DNA of 64,000 nt from Tupaia tana (GCA_026018925.1 JAKSZU010000004.1:112930989-112994988), one strand, 5' to 3'; positions 1-10,206 are shown, numbered from the stretch's first letter. Numbers and translations are program-made. Notes: generated by a model from the letters alone, not told the origin.

Positions 1-478
1 TAAAACTTCAAGCCAAGGCATTAGATGCAGAGGCTGGTAGTCAATGAGGGGAAGATCCCTGGGATGTTTCTCATCCTAAGACAGGGGGTGCATACAAATA
101 TGCATTACCCAATGACGGGTAAGAGAAAATGTCACCAAGGACAACTTAAGACAGGCACAGTTTACTGCCTGTCAGAAGTGGCAAATCATTTAATAAACAA
201 AAAAGGGGGTCTATGTGTGGAGCCAAAGCAGAGCTGTGAGGAATGTGCAGGACGTGACCACCAGAATAAGAGCCTGGTCTTCATCTGGACATGGTCTTGG
301 GTGGCTGAATTGTTATAAGCAAAATGTCTTGGGATTGTTTTAAACTAAATGTTCCAAAGTATTGTTATAACAATAGTAATATTCTTTAAATTCCTAACCT
401 AGTGCTTCTCTGCTTCTGTAACTTGCTTGACAATAGTAATGAGAATGATTCCTCATTATATACAACTCAAGGGGGGAA
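1..478 (+). other. 3' internal remnant of an ERV ending in a polypurine tract
   Basis: The stretch runs directly into an LTR through a purine tract (A2G6A2 at 469-478), as expected of the 3' internal end of a retrovirus. The upstream part of this ERV lies outside the window. The open stretch at 25-318 shows no Env or Pol motif that I recognise, so no gene is called. Assignment rests on position and the purine tract. Confidence 0.5.
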
Positions 479-947
479 TGTTAGGCCAAGTTAGCTTAAT
501 CACCACCATGTTAGGGAATGCTGGGCCGAGTCAGCTTAATTGCTACTCTGTTAAGTCTTCAAGGATGGAGCCCACTTTGTTAGGGCCTCAAGGACAGAAA
601 CCAGGAGTCTGGGAACTCTCAGGTAAGTGGGAAAATGGGAGGGCCCAGCACCTCTGAGGCAAGGCCATCCAGACCCTTAGCTGAGAGCCCTTATCTAGAC
701 CTGAGCAGGTGGTGATAGCTGGACCCTCACTTCTCATGCCCCCTCCTTTGTATGTGTTACATTCTATGAAAAATCCTGACCTATAAAAGATCCCTTTATC
801 TTAGGCTCAGGGTCCTTGTTGAGGCCTGCTGCACTGGGCAGAAACTTGGACCCCAGCTAGCTGGAAAGAATAAAAGCCTCTTTTGCAGTTGCATTGTCAT
901 TGTCTCTCTGTGTCTCCATCAGTTAGACCAATCTCTGGACCCTTACA
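479..947 (+). mobile_element. 3' LTR of a gammaretrovirus-like ERV
   Basis: It begins TG just after a polypurine tract and ends in TTACA, with a TATA box (tataaaag) near 782 and AATAAA at 869-874. The R/U5 stretch around 845-875 resembles the same part of the provirus LTRs at 9711 and 16477 (shared cttggaccccagct), so the two families are related though U3 differs. U3 has a diverged direct repeat (478-500 and 518-541). A second possible end is the CA at 955-956. No target duplication can be tested because the 5' end lies outside the window. Confidence 0.75.
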
Positions 948-959
948 GTCCCTACAATT

Positions 960-1100
960 AAGCTGCCCATTTTCTTAGTTTTTGAACCCTTATTTCTGTG
1001 TGTCTGCATTTAATTTTACTGACATAGCACTCCCTTAAGAACTTCTTGGAGATCTGGTCTGGTGCTGGTAAATTCTTTCAGGTTTTGTTTATCTAGATTG
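960..1100 (-). mobile_element. short L1 fragment, ORF1-ORF2 spacer (minus)
   Basis: Read on the minus strand, the part around 1030-1085 resembles the L1 region just after ORF1 (a run about a small ring of residues ending in 'ttcttaaggga'). It is inverted relative to the ORF1 fragment that follows. Weakly supported by eye. Confidence 0.35.
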
Positions 1101-1105
1101 TACAG

Positions 1106-1665
1106 AAAATAGAATCTCAGACATAGAAGAGAAAATTGCTAGCCTAGAAAAATCCACCATGAAGACTGAGAAAATGGCCCAAAAATTTGAGACTAATATA
1201 TGAGAAACACTAGATACCATCAAACATCCAAACATCCGGATAATAGGCATCCCAGAAGGTGAAGAGACTCATAAGGGCATTGATAATCTATTCCATGAGA
1301 TTCTGCAAGAAAACTTTCCAAACCTAGAGAGGCACTCAAAGATTCAGTCCCAAGAAATACAGAGGACCCCAAATAGAATCAACCCAAGAAGCTCTTCTCC
1401 AAGACAGATTATAGCCAGATTGACCAAAACAACAGACAAAGACAAGATACTAAGATTGGCAAGAGAAAAACGGCAAGTTACCTACAAGGGGTATTCCATC
1501 AGACTAACAGCAGATCTCTCATCGGAAACAATGCAAGCGAGGAAAGAATGGGAAAATATATTCAACGTGTTAAGGGAAAAGCAATTTCAACCGAGAATAC
1601 TGTACCCAGCAAGATTATCATTCACTTGGGAAGAAAAGACATGAACATTCCCAGATAAAGGCATT
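1106..1665 (+). pseudogene. L1 ORF1 C-terminal fragment
   Basis: This is the 3' half of L1 ORF1, the RNA-binding chaperone of the LINE-1 particle. The last 74 codons (1420-1644) are open and end in the family's typical C-terminus: a single-strand nucleic-acid binding segment, then PRILYPARLSFTWEEKT before the stop at 1642. An in-frame stop upstream (TGA near 1201) and the missing N-terminal coiled coil make it dead. It breaks off just after the ORF1 stop, so ORF2 is absent. Confidence 0.85.
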
Positions 1666-1879
1666 TTATTTTTTTTTTTTTAGAAAAATTACAAACATAT
1701 ACAAGAAGTCTGCATATCCATGCAGCAAAAACAATTCTTTATTAATGTTCAATTTTGTTTCATCTATACATCAATATACTTCTACCCACACCTGGTTTAT
1801 TTTAATGTAAACGTTAGAGTATTTTCTAACAAAACTTCTAATGATGAAACGGATTTCTTTTATTTATTTACGTGTTTAT
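1666..1879. other. unassigned AT-rich stretch
   Basis: A T-run is followed by AT-rich sequence with no recognised gene or repeat. Confidence 0.4.
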
Positions 1880-2157
1880 TTATTTTTAGGTTTTTGCCAT
1901 TGAGTGCATGTGCTTACTGGAGACATAGAGAGACAGTGACAGAGAAAGTGAGAAATTACCCCCCCCCCCCCCCCAGGGAGAATGGCCAAATCACAATCCC
2001 TTCTCCCTTCTCCTCCCTTCTCCTCCATTCTCCTCTTAGGATTTTGGTCAAGTACGAGTACATGCCTGGTGTGATTCTCAAGCCACTGGGTCCAGGACTC
2101 AAACCACTGTCAGTCATGTGGGAATGCAGCACCTTAACCACCATGCCTCCTGCTGAC
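1880..2157 (-). mobile_element. tRNA-derived SINE, old copy
   Basis: Minus-strand long-form SINE recognised by the inverted tail ('gtttttgccat'), GA-rich block, C-run at 1960-1973 and inverted tRNA-like head ending 'ccatgcctcctgctgac'. It is diverged from the young copies, with 'ttaaccaccatg' in the box A region, like the older subfamily. Confidence 0.75.
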
Positions 2158-2445
2158 AGCTGGATGGGGTTGTTAGCTAAAGACAAAATAATTTTGAGAC
2201 TTGAGCATCCTTAATTTATAAAGTACACACAGCCCTTCTTGTGCTTCAATCTTTCCAATCTCAGTGTCTCAAGAAAGGACATGTAAAACTAAGGTTTTCT
2301 TTATTGTCTTCTATCTTTGGAGTGTGTGTGATGTTTATTTTTATTGTAGTGGTATGACTAAAATAGACTTCTTTTAAAAAAAAACAGTGTGTCAATCATA
2401 AAAGTGTAGAAAAAGAAAAAAGGATTTGCATCAATGAGTAAATCC
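2158..2445. other. unassigned unique sequence
   Basis: No gene or repeat recognised. Confidence 0.4.
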
Positions 2446-2693
2446 TTTTTTTTTTTGGAGAGGTTTTCACTATAGGGTGCATGCGCTCACCAGACAGACA
2501 GAGAGAGACATAGAGACAGAAAGTGGGAAATCATCCCCCAGGGGGGATGGTCACGCCACAATCCCCTCTCAGGATCTTGGGCACGCACGCACATGCACCC
2601 GGTGTGAGTTTTAAGCCACCGGGTCCGGGACATGAACCGCGGTTGACTACGTGGGAGTCCAGCGACATAGCCATTACGCTAACTGCTGGTTGC
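2446..2693 (-). mobile_element. tRNA-derived SINE with target duplication
   Basis: Nearly full-length long-form copy lacking about 20 bp of the ccattctcctct region. It is flanked by imperfect copies of 'aatgartaaatcctttt', an L1-type target-site duplication. Confidence 0.9.
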
Positions 2694-2845
2694 CAATGAA
2701 TAAATCCTTTTGAAGTCTGTTTCCAGCTCACACATAACAAAGTTGATCTGAGTATATATGTTTCTGTAACAGAGCATTTATTGCATTAAAGCATATAGAG
2801 TCCAAGTTCTACTACCCCTCACGTGATCCTTTTGGAAAATATTCT

Positions 2846-3100
2846 TTTTTTTTTTTAGAGAGGTTTTTGCTATAGGGCGTGTGTGCTCACCAGACAGAGA
2901 GGCAGAGAGATAGAAAGTGAGAAATCACCCCCAGGGGGGATGGCCATGCCACAATCCTTTTCCTCTATTCTCCTCTTGAGATCTTGGGCATGCGTGCACG
3001 TGCACTTGGCATGAGTTTTAAGCCACTGGGTCCGGGACGTGAACTGCCATCAACTACGTGGGAGTCCAGTGACATAGCCATTACACTAACTGCTGGTCCC
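2846..3100 (-). mobile_element. tRNA-derived SINE with target duplication
   Basis: Full-length long-form copy; 'gaaaatattctt' is repeated on both sides. Confidence 0.9.
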
Positions 3101-3329
3101 AGAAAATATTCTTAAAATAAAAACAATAGACTTTTCAAATTGCTAGATACAATAATATTCTGGTGACTCTCAGCCTGTGATTTTTCTTAGCTTACAAAGG
3201 ACTCTCAGGTACACAAAGATATTATTCACTAGTTCTGTTGCGTTTGCTCATTAGTTAGGTAGGAATAGAGAGTATTGTCTATGACCACTAATCAGAAATA
3301 AATAGTCAGCCCCTCTGATTCTTCACATC

Positions 3330-4010
3330 TTTTGTTTTCAACTTTGGGTAAGTACAACAAAGTATATATATTTAAAGGGGACAATTTGATAAATTGGGTG
3401 AAATATATACACCTGTGAATTCATCACCCCAATTAGCATAACAAACATTTTGATCACCACATGTTTCACTTTTGCCTCTTTGTAATCCATGCCTACCTAC
3501 ACCTCTGTGTCCAGGCAACACTGATCTGCTTTCATTTATTATAAATTCATTTGCATTTATTTTAAGTTCTTATTATTTTGATGTGTACTTATAATAATTG
3601 TGTTTTCTTGTTAATTTTTTCCTTTTATCATTATAACACAGCCATCTTTAACTCATAATAGTTTTTCTTAATGTCTATTTAATATATTACACTAGCAACT
3701 CCAATCTTTTTATGCTTAGTATTGGCATGATATAACTTTTTCCAGTCCATTTACTTTGAGCCTATATCTCCCTATATAAAAGAAATGCCTTGTAGGAAGA
3801 TTACAGCAGGGTCTTGCTTTTTTGCTGCTCTCAACCTAAGACTTTGAATAGACTTTTTTATGCCATTAACATTTAATATAATTATTGATATGTTTGGATT
3901 AAACTTTACCATTTCATAATATTTTGTTGGTCCTTTCAATTTTCTTGTCATTTTATAATGTTTTGTTGGTCCTTTCAATTTCTTACCCTGCATACCTTTG
4001 ATATTTCCTT
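3330..4010 (-). mobile_element. probable old L1 fragment (minus)
   Basis: On the minus strand the part at 3760-3930 reads as a decayed start of L1 ORF2 endonuclease (an ILNVNG motif followed by KKQDP), and 3730-3900 resembles the usual antisense L1 pattern. The left part (3330-3480) is less certain. Confidence 0.45.
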
Positions 4011-5290
4011 TCTTGTCTTTCTTTAGATTACTAGACTACTTTTCTCACACAATCTCTTTAAAAGAAGGCAACACACTTTTCTAGTTTATCCTTAAACAGT
4101 ATAACAGAATCTGATATAAGAACACTGAAATAGATCAGTCTCACTTTAACAATCAGATCTATTTCTTTCTTTTTTCTTTGTAACACTCATGTAGTATTTT
4201 ATTTTCTTGATTAATCCTTTAGTTTTAAAATAATTATCAATGAAAAGGATACACTGAATGTTAGATTATTCAAATCCAATAAAAGTATTTACCCATGGAC
4301 TAAATTTTCACTTTTCAGACAAAAAATATTACATTTATGTCCCTATTTTAAATTCTACACATAGTTCACATACTATCCACATTGAAGAAACTAAAATGAT
4401 TTTACATAGTCACTGCAATCTCTGTTTTATTCTTTATACTGGCTCTTCTCTCAAAATACAGTAATATATAGGGGTTAAAGACACAAAATGCACTCAAAAT
4501 AAGCTCAAAAGATTCTGAGTCCCAGGAATTTACTCTTCAAATGAATACATGTCTCACACACACAGAGAAGAAGAGATATTAGGTATAACAACACTAAATG
4601 TTCTTGAAATGATCAATTCAGAAAAAAGGAGTAAGGGGAAATAAAATGTTCTAATTTGAATCTTATATGTGATTTATTAAAATTCAAACAGTAATTGTAA
4701 GAATATCTTAGAATTTATATCAACAAGAGATTTTTTTCAAAGAGGCATATTTTATCACCAACCTCATAGTGGTAATAAAAAGTAGAATCCCTTTTTCTTC
4801 TATTCCAGTGTAATTCCAACAGAGGTGAAATACAACCAACTTTGATTATTAGATTACTTCATGTATAACTGTACATTTTTCAGTTAGTGGGATGGAAAGA
4901 CTGTGTAGCCCACATCTGAGAGCCTCTGGGATCTAGTCAATGTTGAGACTGGCTTGGGAAGTCCATAGTCGCGTTCAAGGCTTCTCTCTGAGACATGAAT
5001 GTTGGATATCACAGTTCTTACAGCTGTTGGATACATTCAGAAGCATCCCCTAAAAAGTTCTCCTGGTATTCCTCAAATCTCCCCTGGTACGTTGAACTTG
5101 AGATATCCAATTATACCTACTTTTCATGGACCAAGAAAGCTCTTAAAATAAGCTGAAAGTCACAGGATTTTCTAGAAGTAGAATGTGACTGAGAATGGTC
5201 CAATGGGCACATAATGCAGCTTCAAAATTCAGAGATTTGTGCTAGGGTTGGGGGGCGGTGGAAAGGGCAAATTATGCAGCATTAAGATTA
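4011..5290. other. unassigned AT-rich sequence
   Basis: No coding region or repeat recognised. The block 4884-5190 is less AT-rich but shows no sustained reading frame or known family. Confidence 0.4.
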
Positions 5291-5295
5291 GGCTT

Positions 5296-5345
5296 ATGGG
5301 GGCCAGCAGGTGGTTAGTCTGGCCAACCACAGTTTGAGTCCCACT
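5296..5345 (+). repeat. SINE head fragment
   Basis: 'ggggccagcaggtgg' plus a box-B-like 'cagtttgagtccc' marks a truncated tRNA-like head on the plus strand, just before a minus-strand copy. Confidence 0.5.
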
Positions 5346-5377
5346 ATAAGAGTTAGGTAGGTTGCACCTTTTCTTTT

Positions 5378-5642
5378 TCCTTCTCTTTTTTAAGAGAGAT
5401 GTTTTTTGCTATAGGGTGTCTGCACTCACCGGAGAGACTGAAAAAGACAGAGAGACAGAAAGTGACGATTTACCCAGATGGCCACGTGACAAATCCAGTC
5501 CCCTCTCCCTCACTCTCCTCTCGGGCTCTTGGGCACATCTGCACATGTATCTTGCGTGAGTTTCAAGCCACAGGATCTGGGGCTCAAACTGCAGTCAACT
5601 GTGTGGGAGTCCAGTGACATAACCATTATGCCATCTGCTGAA
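5378..5642 (-). mobile_element. tRNA-derived SINE, older copy
   Basis: Long-form copy with T-rich start, 'gctatagggtg', and inverted head ending near 'ccatctgctgaac'. Confidence 0.85.
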
Positions 5643-6285
5643 CTTGTTTTATGGTAATAACAAATCAGGTTATTTAAAAAATATCTCTGCTGTAAAATAT
5701 TTTAAAAATGAGAGAAGAAAAAATATATGTTTGAATGTACACAGAAGCTAAGAAACTGAAAAATCAGGAAGTCAAGACATGAGAAATGACTAACATTTAT
5801 ATTGGTTATCCTGAAATCTGGAAAGTCTTTTTCTTCTATGAGAATTTATTGACTCCAGAAGAGTAAGAAGGTATGCTCAGAGGATAATATAGTTTTAATA
5901 ACTCAATCTGAGCAATGCATCAAAATTTGGAGTCTGATGTCAGCCAAGAATTGATCAGGTCAACCAACTATATTAGTAATAAAATTTTAAATCCAGTTTT
6001 AAATTTTCTTAATATTTACACTTGAATTAAGGATGTTGCAGGTGCTATAATTCTCCTGTCTAAAATGAATGTTAATTATCTCTAAAGAAAGGTAGTAACA
6101 TGTGAGGTTTCAAAATATTTCTCCATTTTTATTCATGTAAACTGAATACATTAAATCAAAATAACCAAACATAAGCATATTGGGAAAATATTAGGGAAAT
6201 CTGTGTCATGGGTTGTGAAAGAATTCACAGACTCAGAGGAAAGAAGCAGATGTGGACAGTTGCATCAGTCCTGAAGAGTGAGGGT
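5643..6285. other. unassigned AT-rich sequence
   Basis: No gene or repeat recognised. Confidence 0.4.
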
Positions 6286-6288
6286 AGG

Positions 6289-6290
<2 letters not shown>

Positions 6291-6354
<64 letters not shown>
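6291..6354. repeat. (AT)n(AC)n microsatellite
   Basis: About 42 bp of AT repeats followed by about 22 bp of AC repeats. Confidence 0.97.
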
Positions 6355-6409
6355 TTTGTTATACATAATTTATTATACATAATTTATTATATAAGATATT
6401 TATAATAAT

Positions 6410-6480
6410 TTTAATTTGACCTGAGAAGAACAGAGTGAGAGAGAGAGAGGAAAAGAGAAAGCAAGCCACTAGGTCCGGGT
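6410..6480 (-). mobile_element. short-form SINE, left part (split by insertion)
   Basis: The minus-strand motif 'aatttgacc...agagagag...aagccactaggtccgg' is the tail and middle of a short-form SINE. It stops where the next SINE begins and resumes at 6744. Confidence 0.7.
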
Positions 6481-6482
6481 CA

Positions 6483-6742
6483 TTTTTTCTTTTTGAGAAG
6501 TTTTTGCTATCTGGTGCATGCACTCACCAGACAGACAGAGAGAGACAGAGAGACAGAAAGTGAGAAATCACCCCCTGGGGGATGGCCACGCCGCAATCCC
6601 TTCTCCTCCTTTCTCCTCTCGGGATCTTGGGCATGCACACACACATGTCTGGCGTGAGTTTAAGCCACCGGGTCCGGGACTCAAACTGTGGTCGACTACG
6701 TGGGAGTCCAGTGACATAGCCATTACTCTAACTGCTGTTCCC
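6483..6742 (-). mobile_element. tRNA-derived SINE nested in an older SINE
   Basis: Full-length long-form copy (T-rich start to 'aactgctgttcccc'). The older SINE continues on its far side, giving a relative age. Confidence 0.85.
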
Positions 6743-6743
6743 C

Positions 6744-6800
6744 TAGGTTCAGGTCTTAACAAAAGTCTGTGCCCTTAACCATCATGCCACCTGCCAGCCT
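6744..6800 (-). mobile_element. short-form SINE, right part
   Basis: 'ggttcaggtc...ccttaaccatcatgccacctgccagcc' is the inverted tRNA-like head completing the fragment at 6410-6480. Confidence 0.65.
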
Positions 6801-7340
6801 CGAAGGTAGGGATTTTTAACAGAAAAGAATTTAGGGTGGGATGATTAGGTGGAAATGACACAGTATGCATATGATCTTTAACAACATCTGGTTGTTTCAT
6901 TGTTATTTCTGGGTGATCAGCCGTCTGTTAGTTTATCAAGCAGCCCCTCTTTTTTCCACCCTTTCAGGTGAAAATTGTCCTCTGATCCTAAGAAATTCTA
7001 CACTCAGGCATAACCAGGTTTGATCCTTTAAACCTTTCTCCCTGTCTTGCCAAGGATACTCAAGGCTGTCAGAGAACTTTCCTTCCCTTGAGCAGACCCC
7101 AACATAAAAGACACATATCCAAGGTTGATCTCTAAAAAAAGAGAATGCCTGAAGTATGTGGGGAGCTCTCAATGTCTCTTCATATTAAAATGCCTAGGCA
7201 GTGTTGAATATTCTCTTTCAGAAAGTGTGAACAATTAAAAACAATATCAAAATCATCCAAGAAAAGCAGTCCCCTTGGAGCTCCAGATAATGTAGGTATC
7301 AGATCTATTTTTTAAGAATTATTTCATTGTATTTCTTCTT
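6801..7340. other. unassigned sequence
   Basis: No gene or repeat recognised. Confidence 0.4.
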
Positions 7341-7344
7341 ATTG

Positions 7345-7416
7345 TTTTTAAATTTGCTATAGGATACATGACCTCACCAGAGAGACAAGGGGAGAAAGAA
7401 AGAGAAAGTGAGAGAA
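7345..7416 (-). mobile_element. SINE, left part (split by insertion)
   Basis: 'gctataggatacatgacctcaccagagagac' marks the inverted tail of a long-form SINE; it resumes at 7604. Confidence 0.7.
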
Positions 7417-7417
7417 G

Positions 7418-7509
7418 ACCAGCAGGTGGCATGGTGGTTAAGGCACTAGACATTCCCACATGGACAACTATAATTCAAGTCCTGGACTTGGTGGCTTGCT
7501 TAATCACTT

Positions 7510-7540
<31 letters not shown>

Positions 7541-7600
7541 GTCCCCCTCTGGTCAATTAAAATGAATGAATGAATCAATAAAATTAAATGAATAGTTCCT
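7418..7600 (+). mobile_element. short-form tRNA-derived SINE, nested
   Basis: Head 'accagcaggtggcatggtgg', box-B-like 'aattcaagtcc', a CT-rich tract and the tail 'ggtcaattaaaatgaatgaa' with AATAAAATTAAA. It lacks the ~100-bp body of the long form. The sequence 'aaagagaaagtgaga' lies on both sides and may be its target duplication. Confidence 0.85.
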
Positions 7601-7603
7601 GAA

Positions 7604-7722
7604 AATTAAAAGAGAGAGAAAGAGAAAGTGAGAAAGCAAGCCACCTGGTTTGGGACTCAAACTGCTGTTGGTCATGTGAGAGATAAGAGCACCTTAACCA
7701 CCATGGCACTTGCTGGTCTTAA
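7604..7722 (-). mobile_element. SINE, right part
   Basis: The GA-rich block and inverted head ('ccttaaccaccatggcacttgctggtc') complete the fragment at 7345-7416. Confidence 0.7.
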
Positions 7723-8240
7723 CAGATCTATTTGTAAACAACTTAATTTGGTTAGAGACATAAAATAAAAACAACAGTTAAGATCAGGAATTGAAAGATG
7801 AAAAATGGAAATATTGGAATTGAGAAGCATAACAATTGATAATTTAAAATTAGTAGTTGGTTTTTCCAGAAAAGTAGAAATAGCTGAAGGTGTAATTAGA
7901 AAACTGGGAAATGTAGATCAAAAGAAAATATACAGAATGTATCCAGAGAAGGAAAACATGGATGGGAAAAACTGTAAAAGTGTAAGAGGAATAGATGACA
8001 GAGTGAGGAAACAAACATTTAATTAAAGTTCAAGAAGTGTAACAAGGATAATGGAGCGGAATATACATTCAAGCATGCAATAGATGAAAATTCTCTAAAA
8101 TTTTGAAAGTCATTATGTTATAGGTGTAATAATCCTTATAAACTCTAACGAGAATAAATAAAATGAAGAAAACACCTAGGAGCATATCCATACAGTTGTT
8201 AAAAATCAATGACAGAAAATAAATTTAAAACCTTTAATTG
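7723..8240. other. unassigned AT-rich sequence
   Basis: No gene or repeat recognised. The open stretch at 7805-8026 is lysine- and isoleucine-rich, as expected from AT-rich chance frames. Confidence 0.4.
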
Positions 8241-8504
8241 AGAGCTAGAGAGGGTGTGGTGGTTAAAGTTATGGATTCCCACACTGTTGACCGTGGTTTG
8301 AGTTCTGCATCTGGTGGCTTGAGAATTCACAATGGGTGTGTGTGTGTGTGTGTGTGTGTGCCCCAAATCATGGGAGGAGAATGAAGGAGAAGAGATTGTG
8401 GCATGGCCATCCTCTCTGGGGAGTGATTTCTCACTTTCCCTATTTCTGTATCTCTCAGGGGAGCACACTCACCAAGAACCTTAAAAGAAAAAAAAAAAAA
8501 AAAC
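8241..8504 (+). mobile_element. tRNA-derived SINE with internal (TG)n
   Basis: Older long-form copy. A (TG)n run at 8335-8360 has replaced the usual 'gcgcgtgtgcgtgcgtgcc' segment, which suggests that the family's own alternating stretch seeded a microsatellite. It ends in an A-run. Confidence 0.85.
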
Positions 8505-8567
8505 TTTAGAAAAAAATAAATGATTACTTTCAAAGGAACAACTACTTCTCAGAAGTAATGGAAGTGG

Positions 8568-8828
8568 GGGACCAGCAGTTAGCATAATGGCTATGTTGCT
8601 GAACTCCCATGTAGTGTACCATAGTTTGAGTCCCAGACCCGGTGACTTAAACTCATGCTGGGCACCTGTGCATGCATGCCCAAGATCCCGAGAGGAGCAT
8701 GGAGGAGAAAAGGACTGTGGCTTGGCCAATCCCCCTGGGGGGTGATTTCTCACTTTCTGTTTCTCTGTCTCTCTCTGTCTTTCCAGCAAGCGCATGCACC
8801 CTATAGCTAAAACCTCTCCAAAAAAAAA
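8568..8828 (+). mobile_element. tRNA-derived SINE with 17-bp target duplication
   Basis: Full-length long-form copy. 'agaagtaatggaagtgg' (8551-8567) recurs at 8829-8845 with one change. Confidence 0.93.
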
Positions 8829-8869
8829 AGAAGTAATAGAAGTGGAATATAGTAGAATGATATTTCAAT

Positions 8870-9706
8870 CCATTTTAAAGAACTTTATTGCATAGTTATA
8901 TCAAGCAAAGGAAGCTTTCAAGGAAGTTGAAACAAAGACTTTCATTCAAACAAAAAAATATTAATTAACAATCAATACACATTAAAAAATGATAAAGGAT
9001 TCTTTTGGCAGAAAGACATGTTGCCAGATGACAAATTAGTAATTCAGGAAGTAACAGAAAAGCAATGGACAGGGTAAATACGTTTGAAAATATAAATGAG
9101 TATTGACTGTAAACATAAAAAAACTATAATTTAGAGTTGTTAAAGAAGGCAAATTGGAATGAAAGTTACCCAATAATTTCAGAAGATTAAAAAGAGAAAG
9201 AAAGGACATCAAATAGGAAGAAAAAACTGAAAGGCCAAAGTGAGATAGTAGATTTAAACCCAAATATATCACTAAATTATTGGATTTAAACAAACTAAAT
9301 GCTCCAAGTAAAAGATAAAATAATTGTGAAAGATCATATATTATTAAAAGTTGATTGTATAATATTTAAAATATATGCATATTGATAATAAGAATATAGA
9401 ATGTTTTAAGGTAAATTATGGATTAAATACATCATGGAATCAGTAACCAGGAGAAAAGTAAAATAGTTATATTAATGCCAGGAAAAGTATATTTTAAGCC
9501 TGAAATGTTTTTCTATAGAGAAACAAGTACACTTCATAACAATGAATTTCCACCCACTATGAATACATCACAATTCTAAATTTGTAAATTAGCAAGATAT
9601 CTTTGAAATAAAACAGAAAAAAACTTTATGTGGTTAACTTACATGAAACAAAATAATGTGATAAAATTTTGCATAAAATAGTGAAAAAACTTTTAGCAAA
9701 GTGCTG
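8870..9706 (+). mobile_element. probable L1 fragment flanking the provirus
   Basis: The A-rich sequence around 9000-9160 resembles the L1 stretch following ORF1 ('agcaatggacagggtaaata'). Clear L1 ORF2 on the same strand resumes beyond the provirus at 17250, so the provirus probably landed in this L1. Similarity is partial. Confidence 0.45.
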
Positions 9707-9710
9707 GTAG
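9707..9710. repeat. provirus target-site duplication, left copy
   Basis: GTAG lies directly before the LTR's TG and is repeated directly after the 3' LTR. Four base pairs is the gammaretroviral integrase spacing. Confidence 0.9.
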
Positions 9711-9968
9711 TGTAAGAATAAATTTAAATTATGTCTTTCTGCTCTGTAGAGATAAAATTTAACCTTTGCTTTTGCTGGATGTCCTTGTGATAAACTGCCC
9801 TTGTGATAAACTGCCCCGACAGACTTAATTATGCAAACCTCCAGGAACAGAGCAAATGGAATATGGACAAGGAACTAGAAAGACAACCCATTCACGTGTG
9901 TCACAAGACTGCCACTCTTCCCCCTAGAAATGAACTACCCGTTAAACTTTCACATACCTTCTCCTGCT

Positions 9969-9976
9969 TATAAAAA
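9969..9976 (+). promoter_or_regulatory. TATA box of the 5' LTR promoter
   Basis: 'tataaaaa' sits about 80 bp before the polyadenylation signal, as in gammaretroviral LTRs. Confidence 0.8.
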
Positions 9977-10054
9977 GACCTATAACCCTAAAAATGGGGT
10001 CTTCGCTTGGGCCTGCTGTGTCAGGTGTTTGCTTGGACCCCAGCTGGCTGGAAA

Positions 10055-10060
10055 AATAAA
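10055..10060 (+). terminator. polyadenylation signal in the 5' LTR
   Basis: AATAAA in R; the equivalent in the 3' LTR is at 16821-16826. Confidence 0.85.
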
Positions 10061-10187
10061 ACCTCTTGCATTTTGCATCAAGAACCAACTCTTGTGGTTG
10101 ATTGGGGGTTGCGTATCCTCTGGACAGAAAGTGCGTATCCTCTGGACAGAAAGTGCGCCAAGCCAGGTGGCTGGCGCCCTTACATTT

Positions 10188-10206
10188 TGGGGGGCTCGTC
10201 CGGGAT
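10188..10206 (+). promoter_or_regulatory. primer-binding site, tRNA-Pro type
   Basis: 'tggggggctcgtccgggat', three bases after the LTR, matches the complement of a tRNA-Pro 3' end except for one extra G in the G-run (six rather than five). The extra base could be a post-insertion slip. Confidence 0.9.

Larger units (their letters stand above)
9711..10184 (+). repeat. 5' LTR of the provirus
   Basis: 474 bp, TG...CA. TATA box (tataaaaa) at 9969-9976 and AATAAA at 10055-10060 place U3, R and U5. U3 contains a short tandem repeat ('ttgtgataaactgccc', twice, from about 9785). U5 carries a perfect 22-bp tandem duplication (10110-10153, unit 'gcgtatcctctggacagaaa' plus gt) that is single-copy in the 3' LTR and accounts for the whole length difference. 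Confidence 0.96.

Noticed and set aside
25-318. Env-like protein upstream of the first LTR
   Set aside because: Position would suit env, but no signal, CXXC, cleavage or membrane motif is visible.
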